35,660 nucleotides of DNA from Gracilibacteraceae bacterium (GTDB taxonomy: Bacteria > Bacillota > Desulfitobacteriia > Desulfitobacteriales > Syntrophobotulaceae), in assembly GCA_031270805.1 (NCBI GenBank), contig JAISWK010000059.1:1-35660 (forward strand), read 5' to 3'. The position numbers and the translations under genes are program-made. Below, one piece after another: positions 28,853 to 35,660 of this stretch; position 1 is the first letter of the stretch, and each line of letters starts with the position of its first letter. The notes beneath the pieces were generated by a model, which had not been told where the DNA came from, did no database searches, and saw only the letters and a list, made by a program, of their open reading frames with translations.

Positions 28853-29709
28853 GCAAGCTAAATGCGGGAGAATACAGGCGATTTGAGGATATTAAGCAAG
28901 CAGACGCCGCCGGTGGCGAGTATTGGCTTGCGCGTGAGCTTGCCGATACGTTGGACTATACCGAATGGCGCAATTTTTCAAAGGTTATCGACAAAGCGAA
29001 ACTGGCCTGTAGGAACAGCGGTTTTGATTGCGATGACCATTTTGTTGAGGTCAACAAAATGGTCGGGATAGGGAGCGGCACGAAACGGAAAGTCCTTGAC
29101 TATGAACTCTCGCGTTATGCCTGTTACCTCATCGTCCAGAACGGCGACCCGCGCAAAGAGGTCATCGCGCTGGGTCAAACGTATTTCGCCATACAGACGC
29201 GCCGCCAGGAAGTGGCCGATTACTTCAATCGGCTTGACGAGGACAACAGACGGCTCGTTGTGCGCGGCGACATAAAGCAATGGAATCAAATGCTTGCCGA
29301 AGCCGCAAAAAACGCCGGGCTGATTACGAACGAGGAATACGCGGTTTTCCAAAACGCCGGATACAAAGGATTGTACGGCCTTGACGTTGATGGCATACAC
29401 AGGCGCAAGAGGTTGCGCGACAGCGATAAAATCCTTGATTTTATGGGCAGCGAGGAATTGGCGGCGAACCTATTTCGTATCACGCAGACCGAGAGCAAGC
29501 TGAAACGCGAGAATATACAAGGATCGGAATCCGCGAACGAAACGCATTTTGCCGTTGGCAAAAAAGTCCGCCAAACCATTAAGGATTTAGGCGGCACAAT
29601 GCCGGAAAATTTGCCTACGCCGGAGAAAGGCATTTCCCAAGTGGAGCGCGAGCAAATCCGGGAGTTAAAGCGCAAAGCCAAGAAAAGACCTCTGCTGCTG
29701 GATGAATAA
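28849..29709 (+). CDS. dinD: DNA-damage-inducible protein D (BRO-N-containing)
   Basis: Extensive recognisable DinD motifs: LSRYACYLIVQNGDPRKEVIALGQTYFAIQTRRQE, SEELAANLFRITQTESKL, GKKVRQTIKDLGGTMPENLPTPE. Confidence 0.92.
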   Translation: MSKLNAGEYRRFEDIKQADAAGGEYWLARELADTLDYTEWRNFSKVIDKAKLACRNSGFDCDDHFVEVNKMVGIGSGTKRKVLDYELSRYACYLIVQNGDPRKEVIALGQTYFAIQTRRQEVADYFNRLDEDNRRLVVRGDIKQWNQMLAEAAKNAGLITNEEYAVFQNAGYKGLYGLDVDGIHRRKRLRDSDKILDFMGSEELAANLFRITQTESKLKRENIQGSESANETHFAVGKKVRQTIKDLGGTMPENLPTPEKGISQVEREQIRELKRKAKKRPLLLDE

Positions 29710-29852
29710 CAGCGGCGCGATACTTGATATTCCGTTTGTGTAAAGTTCCAACGGCGACGGGTTTCTTGACCGCGACAAAACAAGACGAATGATTTTGGTA
29801 TTGGCGAAGCCGCGCTCCGCGTAAAAGCCGTGTGCCGGAAGGATGATGGGTA

Positions 29853-29935
29853 TTGATTACGCCATACCTGACATTCCACGGCAAATGTAAAGACACACTT
29901 GACTTCTGCCGCGCCGTTTTTAACTGCGATGAGCT
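29853..29935 (+). pseudogene. VOC/PhnB-like protein, N-terminal fragment
   Basis: LITPYLTFHGKCKDTLDFCRAVFNCDEL then loss of homology. Confidence 0.55.
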
Positions 29936-30036
29936 AAAATTGAGCCAACTTTATCTTTTCTTTATCTTTTCTTGCACATGCCTTGAACTCTGCCGGCTAT
30001 AATACAGCCATTCCCTAACAGAAAGGAGCAGAGAAC

Positions 30037-30456
30037 ATGGGCGAATACGTACTGCGAACCAGGACCGTAAGCAAGAAATACGGAAACGTCTTCGCGCTCG
30101 ACAATGTGAGCGTGGAGATAAAACGCGGGCAGATTTATGGGCTGATTGGCCTGAACGGGGCTGGCAAGACGACATTCATGAGGGCGGTGGCGGGGCTTAT
30201 CTCTCCAACTTCAGGCGATGTGGAGCTGTTCGGAGAAAGCGGTGAGGCGGCGCTTAGACGCGGCAGAAGGAGCATGGGGCAATCCATCGAATCGCCCGCC
30301 GTCTACCCTCACATGACCGCGAGGGAGAATCTTGAAATTCAGCGTCTCCTGGGTGGCGTCCCGGACAGGAACGCCGTTCCGCGCATATTGGAAACAGTTG
30401 GTCTTGCCGACACGGGCCTGGCGGGCAGTTGTCCCTTCGTCCCTTTCGGCCTGTAA
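30037..30456 (+). pseudogene. ABC transporter ATP-binding protein (BcrA-like), N-terminal fragment
   Basis: Walker A GLNGAGKTTFMR and Q-loop region (MGQSIESPAVYPHMTARENL), but the signature and Walker B are missing; ends LADTGLAGSCPFVPFGL*. Confidence 0.85.
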
Positions 30457-30674
30457 ATCCGCACCGGCAAAGCCGGGGATCCTTCCGTTGCCGGTATTGT
30501 TTCATCCGTAACAGTAACATCCGGGCTTCGGCGCGCCATAGTCCGCTCCAGGTTTTTCGTTTCCTCTCTCAGTAGGGCAATGTTCTCCCTGGCGAACGTT
30601 TTAGCTACCTGACCATCCGGCATCACTGCGACGGCTTTGCGCAGTTCCGGGTGGAGTTTCTTCTCAAAACTCAT
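30339..30674 (-). pseudogene. Alpha/beta hydrolase, N-terminal fragment
   Basis: MSFEKKLHPELRKAVAVMPDG...LPVRIYRPKGTKGQLPA then non-homologous; the expected HGGGF oxyanion motif is absent. Confidence 0.7.
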
Positions 30675-30804
30675 GAATCTTCCTCCTTGTGGTTTATCAC
30701 CAAAATTGAGTAAAATTTCGCACAATTAAAACCAAAAAAAACTTTCCTTACACCTCAGAACCATTCCGGTTAACTTTGTCTGACCACCCCTTCCTTTCTG
30801 GCCC

Positions 30805-30824
30805 GACTCATGGTAAAATGAGTC
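30805..30824. promoter_or_regulatory. Inverted repeat GACTCA-tggtaaaa-TGAGTC
   Basis: Perfect 6-bp arms in the upstream region of the Rrf2 regulator. Confidence 0.35.
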
Positions 30825-30892
30825 ATGTTCGCTCTTGAATCATTGTCGATTGTATTCCCCTTCCCTCCTTCCCTATTTTCTCATACGGCCTC

Positions 30893-30920
30893 TTATATGA
30901 GCAAAATAACACTCATATAA
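30893..30920. promoter_or_regulatory. Inverted repeat TTATATGAG-N10-CTCATATAA, candidate Rrf2 operator
   Basis: Perfect 9-bp arms ~80 bp upstream of the Rrf2-family gene. Confidence 0.5.
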
Positions 30921-30999
30921 CTATAAGTCCTTCATCCTGTTTAGTCAATACTTTTTTGGAAATCCGGCAATATTTTTTTTTGAAAAATGAGTGTGATTT

Positions 31000-31413
31000 A
31001 TGCAGCTAGTATCCCTGGTCGGAGATCTCGGCCCCAAATGGTTCCATGTGGCTCTGCGCGCCTTGACCCTCTTGGCCCAATCAGAGACTATGCTGAGCAG
31101 CAGCCATATTTCAGATAAACTTAATACTGAATGCACATATTTGCGTAAGATACTGGTGCGACTGGCAAAAAACGGCATCCTCACTACCCATGCGGGGCGT
31201 TATGGCGGCTATGAGTTGAGAAAATCGGCCGCTGAGATTTTTGTGGGGGACGTTTACCGGAGCCTGGCCGATTCTGTCACCACGCCCTATTATTCTGTTG
31301 CTGCGACGGGAGCGGAACAGTTTATTTCTTTGATTGTGTCCAAGGCGGAGAAAGAATTCCAGGCCACACTGGATCAATTTACCATTGCGGATCTTGTGAC
31401 CAATCTTCACTGA
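31000..31413 (+). CDS. Rrf2-family transcriptional regulator
   Basis: Winged-helix pattern SSSHISDKLNTECTYLRKILVRLAKNGILTTHAGRYGGYELRKSAAEI. Confidence 0.88.
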   Translation: MQLVSLVGDLGPKWFHVALRALTLLAQSETMLSSSHISDKLNTECTYLRKILVRLAKNGILTTHAGRYGGYELRKSAAEIFVGDVYRSLADSVTTPYYSVAATGAEQFISLIVSKAEKEFQATLDQFTIADLVTNLH

Positions 31414-31515
31414 TGATCCGCCTTGCGGCGCGTTGCAGCGGGAGCGGCCTCCCTGCCGGGCACGCGATCTGCGGCGAGGCTTGAGCGGCCCGGGCAGGAA
31501 GAAACGGAGTTGGTT

Positions 31516-33855
31516 ATGCTTCTGTACGCGGAAGTGCTGCTTGACGTGGCGAACAGGCGGCTGGACGAAAGTTTTCACTATATAGTACCGGAGGGCATGA
31601 CGGTTCGGGCGGGAGCGATTGTGCAGGCGCCGCTGAAAAACCGCCAAGTGCGCGGATTGGTGGCGGCGCTCACGGCGGAATTGCCGCCGGGGGCGGATTT
31701 TACCCCGCGCCCCCTCAGCGCCGTCCTGGAGGATGATTCGCTCATTCCGCCGGACATGCTGGAACTCGCCCATTGGCTGGCGGAAACAACCATTTGCCCG
31801 CTGGCTTTGAGTTTGCATACCGTATGGCCTTTTTTGCGCGGGCGAGGGGAAATATGGTACAGCCCGGCCGGCGCTTGGAGGGCGGAAGCGGCGGCGGAGA
31901 GAGAAGAGACGGACGAGCGGCGGGCGGCGGTGCGCCGCTGTCTGCGCCGCAGCCGGCGCGGGGCGTTGCCGGCTAAGATCTTAGCCCGGCGGGCCGGGGT
32001 GGACGCGAGCTTCTTGCGCGACTGCGAAGCGGAGGGACTGTTGGGGCGGGAAATCCGCTTTCCCCAGAGTAGCGGCGGCGCGCCGGCGCCTGCCGGCGCT
32101 GCGGGGTCGGCGGCGCCGGAGCCGGCCGGGATGAAATCCGGGGCGGAACCGGCCGGCTCCGGCGGGGGGCGGGCGAAGCCCGCCCCCGGGTCGTACCGGG
32201 CGGACGCGGACTGGGAATCCCGGCTGACCGCCCGGTACGACCTGCCGCTGACCCCGCCCCAGGCGGACGCCTGGCGGCGCGCCGCCGCGGCCTGGGCCGA
32301 GGGGTGGAGTACCGTTCTCCTCCATGGCGTAACCGGTTCGGGCAAAACCCTGGTTTACGGCCGGGCCGTAGCGGAAGTGATTGCCTGCGGCGGGCAGGCG
32401 ATCGTCCTGGTCCCGGAAATATCCCTCACCTCCCAGATCGCCGCTTTTTTCACCGCCCGCTTCGGCGCCGGCGTCGCTGTGGCTCATTCCGGCCTCAAAG
32501 CCGAAGAAAAACTCGCCGTCTGGGAAAAATGCCTGCGCGGGGAAGTCCAAATCCTGGTCGGCGCCCGCTCCGCCGTTTTTGCCCCCTTCCCCCGCCTCGG
32601 CCTCATCATTATAGACGAGGAACACGACGGTGCCTACAAACAGGACGAAAACCCCAAGTATCACGCCCGTGACGTCGCCCGCCGCCGGCTGCCTCACGGC
32701 CTGGTTCTCCTTGGCAGCGCCACGCCCTCCCTGGAGGCTTACGCCGCCGCCGCCCGGCGCCAGATCAGCCGGGTCACCCTGCCGGCTCGCTATAACCAAA
32801 GCGCCCTGCCCCAAATCGTCGTGGCGGATATGAAGCGGGAATTGGCCACCGGCAACAAAAGCGTTCTCTCCCTGCCGCTGCGCGAGGCGCTCACGGCTTT
32901 GCTGGCCCGCGGCGAACAGGCAATTCTTTTTCTGAACCGGCGCGGCTACGCCACCTTTATTCTCTGCCGCGAGTGCGGGCATGTCGTTTCCTGTCCCCAT
33001 TGCGACGTGGCCCTCACTTTTCACCAAAAAACGGAAGCGCTCCGCTGCCATTACTGCAACCACCGGGAATATCCGGTCAAACGCTGTCCGCGCTGTGGCA
33101 GCCGCTTTATCCGCTATTTCGGCCAGGGCACGCAAAAGGCGGAGGAAGCGGTGCGGGAAATCTGGCCCCAAGCCCGGCTGCTGCGCCTTGATCGCGATAC
33201 GGCGACGGCGGCGCGCGGGCCGGAAAACATTCTCGCCTCTTTTCGCCGGCGGGAGGCGGACATCCTCATCGGCACCCAGATGCTGGCCAAGGGACTGGAT
33301 TTTCCGCATGTCACCCTGGTCGGCATTATCGCGGCGGATCAAATGCTCAATATGCCGGATTTTCGCGCCCGCGAACGCGCCTTCCAGCTCTTCACCCAAG
33401 TGGCCGGCCGGGCCGGTCGGGGCCTCCGGCCGGGAATGGTGATCTTGCAGACCTACGCGCCGGAAGATCGCACCGTTTTGCACGCCGCCGCTTACGATTA
33501 CGAACTTTTCGCCCGGGAGGAACTGGCCTACCGGAGCGAGCGCCGTTATCCCCCCTTTTCCCATATGCTGCGGCTGATGATCTTTCACGGCGATGAGGCC
33601 CGGGCCGCCAAAGCCGCCTGCGCTCTGGCCGCCGCCCTCCAGGCCGCCATCGCCTCCGCTCCCCATCTCCGCCTCCTCGGCCCGGCCCCGGCCGTGCTGA
33701 CGCGACTAAAAAACGAATATCGCTGGCAAATCATCCTGCAGGGAAAAGACCCGGCCGAATTACGCCAGGCGGCGCACCGGGGCGTGGCGGCTTTTTACCG
33801 GGACGGCCCGACTGGAGGCGTACGGCTTAGTCTGGATTTTAATCCGCTGCAATAA
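31516..33855 (+). CDS. priA: Primosomal protein N' (replication restart helicase)
   Basis: Start at MLLYAEVLLDVANRRLDESFHY; LLHGVTGSGKTLVY, DEEHDGAYKQDE, zinc-binding CRECGHVVSCPHCD...CHYCNHREYPVKRCPRCGS; start trimmed from 31423. Confidence 0.95.
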   Translation: MLLYAEVLLDVANRRLDESFHYIVPEGMTVRAGAIVQAPLKNRQVRGLVAALTAELPPGADFTPRPLSAVLEDDSLIPPDMLELAHWLAETTICPLALSLHTVWPFLRGRGEIWYSPAGAWRAEAAAEREETDERRAAVRRCLRRSRRGALPAKILARRAGVDASFLRDCEAEGLLGREIRFPQSSGGAPAPAGAAGSAAPEPAGMKSGAEPAGSGGGRAKPAPGSYRADADWESRLTARYDLPLTPPQADAWRRAAAAWAEGWSTVLLHGVTGSGKTLVYGRAVAEVIACGGQAIVLVPEISLTSQIAAFFTARFGAGVAVAHSGLKAEEKLAVWEKCLRGEVQILVGARSAVFAPFPRLGLIIIDEEHDGAYKQDENPKYHARDVARRRLPHGLVLLGSATPSLEAYAAAARRQISRVTLPARYNQSALPQIVVADMKRELATGNKSVLSLPLREALTALLARGEQAILFLNRRGYATFILCRECGHVVSCPHCDVALTFHQKTEALRCHYCNHREYPVKRCPRCGSRFIRYFGQGTQKAEEAVREIWPQARLLRLDRDTATAARGPENILASFRRREADILIGTQMLAKGLDFPHVTLVGIIAADQMLNMPDFRARERAFQLFTQVAGRAGRGLRPGMVILQTYAPEDRTVLHAAAYDYELFAREELAYRSERRYPPFSHMLRLMIFHGDEARAAKAACALAAALQAAIASAPHLRLLGPAPAVLTRLKNEYRWQIILQGKDPAELRQAAHRGVAAFYRDGPTGGVRLSLDFNPLQ

Positions 33856-33888
33856 CAATGCACAATGCACAATGCACAATGCACAATG
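33856..33888 (+). repeat. Heptamer tandem repeat (CAATGCA)4.7
   Basis: caatgca x4 + caatg starting at the base after the priA stop. Confidence 0.97.
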
Positions 33889-33894
33889 GGGAGA

Positions 33895-33940
33895 GGGATT
33901 AGGGATTAGGGATTAGGGATTAGGGATTAGGGATTAGGGG
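33895..33940 (+). repeat. Heptamer tandem repeat (GGGATTA)6 + GGGG, potential G-quadruplex
   Basis: Six exact units followed by gggg; seven G-tracts spaced by 4 nt. Confidence 0.97.
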
Positions 33941-33949
33941 CGGGACGGG

Positions 33950-34010
33950 CACCGCGAAGCGGCGGGGTGATTCCCCTCCTTTGGAGGGGTGCCGCGAAGC
34001 GGCGGGGTGG
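33950..34010. repeat. Direct repeat of GCcGCGAAGCGGCGGGGTG around a CCCCTCCtttGGAGGGG hairpin
   Basis: caccgcgaagcggcggggtg and tgccgcgaagcggcggggtg flank cccctcctttggagggg. Confidence 0.85.
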
Positions 34011-34045
34011 TCTGTTTCTCCCGCAAAGCAGGAAGCTTATCGGAA

Positions 34046-34111
34046 GTAGGGGCGCGCATAGGAGACTCCATTCGGCCTTTGCCGAATGGAGTCTCCTATG
34101 CACGCCCCTAC
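34046..34111. repeat. 66-bp near-perfect palindrome (31-bp arms, 4-nt loop) with GTAGGGGCG ends
   Basis: GTAGGGGCGCGCATAGGAGACTCCATTCGGC-cttt-GCCGAATGGAGTCTCCTATGCACGCCCCTAC, 30/31 paired. Confidence 0.95.
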
Positions 34112-34126
34112 GACATTCAGGTGTAT

Positions 34127-34161
34127 TGTGGGACGCCGTGGGCGGGCGGCGTCCCCTACGA
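34127..34161 (-). repeat. Reverse-orientation copy related to the 4954-5054 repeat
   Basis: Reverse complement GTCGTAGGGGACGCCGCCCGCCCACGGCGTCCC resembles 5006-5038. Confidence 0.8.
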
Positions 34162-34306
34162 CACTCGGGTGTACCTGGGAGCGCGGCCATCCTGGCCGCT
34201 AATACACCCAAGCAAAATCATGCCCAGGGTATCGTAATCGTAGGGCATACCGCCCTCGGCGTCCCGGTGCGGATTATAGGGAAAAACGGGTGGATTGCGG
34301 GAACCG

Positions 34307-34342
34307 GGGGACGCGGGACGGGCGAACCCGTCCCGCGTCCCC
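34307..34342. repeat. Perfect 16-bp-arm hairpin GGGGACGCGGGACGGG-cgaa-CCCGTCCCGCGTCCCC
   Basis: Exact inverted repeat with a 4-nt loop. Confidence 0.95.
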
Positions 34343-34383
34343 ACTCTTTCCTCTTTTCTTGCCTCTCTTTCCTTGCCTCGTTG

Positions 34384-34441
34384 CGACTAAGGCGCCTTAC
34401 GCCGGTGAGTACCCATCAGTGTTTCTCAAGGCGCCAAGTCG
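34384..34441. repeat. Inverted repeat CGACTAAGGCGCCTT ... AAGGCGCCAAGTCG, structured element of unknown type
   Basis: Arms nearly complementary, ~29-nt loop; each arm contains the palindrome GGCGCC. Confidence 0.6.
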
Positions 34442-34486
34442 CTGCCGATAGCCGCGCTCCCTGTTTCACTTCGTGCGGTCGCGCGT

Positions 34487-35660
34487 CTATCCACCAAAAG
34501 CGTAAACCCTGGTCTCCGGTGTAATCCCGCCAAAATCCACGCCCGTGGGGTCGTTCCCCGGCACGAGGACGATGGCGGCCTTGGTCTTGGCGGCCAAGGC
34601 CGAGCCGGTCAGGGCGTCCACGAGCGTGGCCCCGTCCGCCGTGTAAATATTCGTGTACTCAAAGGTCAGGGCCTCGCGCACGGCCTTATTCGTCTCGTAG
34701 CGCGTGGCGCCGTAAAGTCTGGTCGCTCCCGGTACGTCGTCCACCAGGGCCGGGCCACCTAGGATATAGTGGTCAGTGGGCAGTGGGTAGTGATCAGTCG
34801 CCAGAGTACCGTCCGGTTGAGCTATCTGGATCAAGTAGCCGTGGGCGGCGGCGTAAGAGGCCACGCTCACCGCGTCGGCCACGGCGTTATAACCGACGAT
34901 AAATGTTCCCTGCGGGTTTTGCACCCGGGCGTTAATCAGAGCCGCCGTCTCAAAGCGGCTCGCCCCGCGCAAAGTCTCGACCGTGAGAGCGGGCAGCGCG
35001 GTCTTGAGGGCCTCAATCACCGTCTCGCTCAGGGCGCCGACGGCGTAGACCCGCTTCGCACCCAGGCGCTCTATTTCCGCCACGACGGCCGGATTAAGCT
35101 CGCCGGTGCTGAGTAAAATCGGGGCGTCCTCCTGTCCGGCCAATGGGGCCACGGCCAGGGCGTCGATCAAATTGTTCGCTCCCCCCGGGGCCAGAACCAC
35201 CGTTTCGGCGCTCGTCCAGCCGGCGCGGGAGATGGCGACGGAGGTCAGCACCCGATCCGCCCCGCTGATATAGCTGAGACTCTCCCGCGTGACCGTGACC
35301 GCCGGGGCTTGGGGCTGAGCTGGCGTTTGGACCGCCGGATCATAGGCGATGGTCAGGCCGCTGCCGCCGTTCGGCGTGGGCCGCTTCGCTACTACGGGCG
35401 GCTCTTCCGGTACTACGGGCGGTTCTTCCGGTTCCACCGCCTTTACATAACCGACTGCGTAATAAGAGAAATGAGCGGCGGTGAATACGGCTCTCCGCCC
35501 GGTCGGGTCATAAAAGGCGTCTGCCACCCTGTCGGCGTCGTCAGCCGGAATTCCGGGCTGCACATGCCAGACGACGATAGTTTCCCCTGCCGGCAGGTCA
35601 TAGGGCAGCGATATTTTCACCCTTCCATTGCCAAAACTTGTTACTTGCGTATCGTCCGTC
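34487..35660 (-). CDS. Cell-wall-binding repeat 2 (CWB2) protein, 5' end beyond window
   Basis: CWB2 motifs (SGADRVLTSVAISRAGW, APILLSTGELNPAVVAEIERLGAKRVYAVGA, LYGATRYETNKAV); frame stays open to the window edge (TDDTQVTSFGNGRVKISLPYD). Confidence 0.9.
   Translation of the reverse strand, partial: TDDTQVTSFGNGRVKISLPYDLPAGETIVVWHVQPGIPADDADRVADAFYDPTGRRAVFTAAHFSYYAVGYVKAVEPEEPPVVPEEPPVVAKRPTPNGGSGLTIAYDPAVQTPAQPQAPAVTVTRESLSYISGADRVLTSVAISRAGWTSAETVVLAPGGANNLIDALAVAPLAGQEDAPILLSTGELNPAVVAEIERLGAKRVYAVGALSETVIEALKTALPALTVETLRGASRFETAALINARVQNPQGTFIVGYNAVADAVSVASYAAAHGYLIQIAQPDGTLATDHYPLPTDHYILGGPALVDDVPGATRLYGATRYETNKAVREALTFEYTNIYTADGATLVDALTGSALAAKTKAAIVLVPGNDPTGVDFGGITPETRVYAFGG

Noticed and set aside
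31981-33666. 561-aa minus-strand ORF antisense to priA
   Set aside because: Composition is that of a shadow ORF in GC-rich coding DNA (His/Gly/Asp-rich, no family motif), while priA on the plus strand is unmistakable.
33856-33940. CRISPR array
   Set aside because: The 7-bp units are contiguous with no spacers and there are no cas genes; simple tandem repeats.
33895-33940. Telomere-like sequence
   Set aside because: GGGATTA differs from TTAGGG by one base per unit, is only ~45 bp and is internal to the contig; a bacterial simple repeat is more likely.
34384-34441. Integron attC site
   Set aside because: Lacks the R'/R'' core (GTTRRRY and RYYYAAC), no integrase and no cassette structure nearby.
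1-35660. tRNA or rRNA genes
   Set aside because: No tRNA cloverleaf signatures (GGTTCRANNCC with matching arms) or rRNA segments recognised by eye; a tRNAscan run would be needed to be certain.

Overview
GC-rich bacterial chromosomal window, probably from a Firmicutes-like (Clostridia or Negativicutes) genome. That lineage guess is inference from gene content: FMN riboswitch, PTS genes, CWB2 cell-wall protein, HD-GYP signalling.

The left two thirds is mostly housekeeping: a zinc-ribbon/BspA-type LRR protein with an HlyD-like partner, an NhaD/CitMHS-type antiporter, a hybrid histidine kinase with an HD-GYP response regulator, an FMN-riboswitch-controlled riboflavin operon (ribD-ribE-ribBA, no ribH) followed by a TraB/GumN protein, an ABC exporter pair, glf, a possible KwaB/DUF4868-like protein, a split transketolase, secG and a K+-dependent membrane pyrophosphatase.

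The right third (about 23.3-30.7 kb) is accessory and decaying. The sucrose PTS locus still has intact divergent promoters and operators, but ptsI is 5'-truncated, scrB has an internal deletion, and scrA is 3'-truncated and split by a 130-bp MITE-like element. That element has 17-bp terminal inverted repeats and a TCGT target duplication, and removing it in silico restores the reading frame. Downstream are an orphan Phd-like antitoxin with a 15-codon toxin stub, dinD, and a run of gene fragments including two truncated genes joined tail to tail.

Palindromic GTAGGGG-type repeats occur at three loci and a dense repeat island follows priA. Other notable points are a non-canonical start codon for ribE, three 11-bp-phased TTTACA boxes between the kinase and rib genes, and a repeat-derived peptide in the CWB2 protein. 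No clear new multi-gene system was proven. The best leads are the MITE/repeat family, the TTTACA array, the zinc-ribbon-LRR-zinc-ribbon protein and the KwaB-like orphan.
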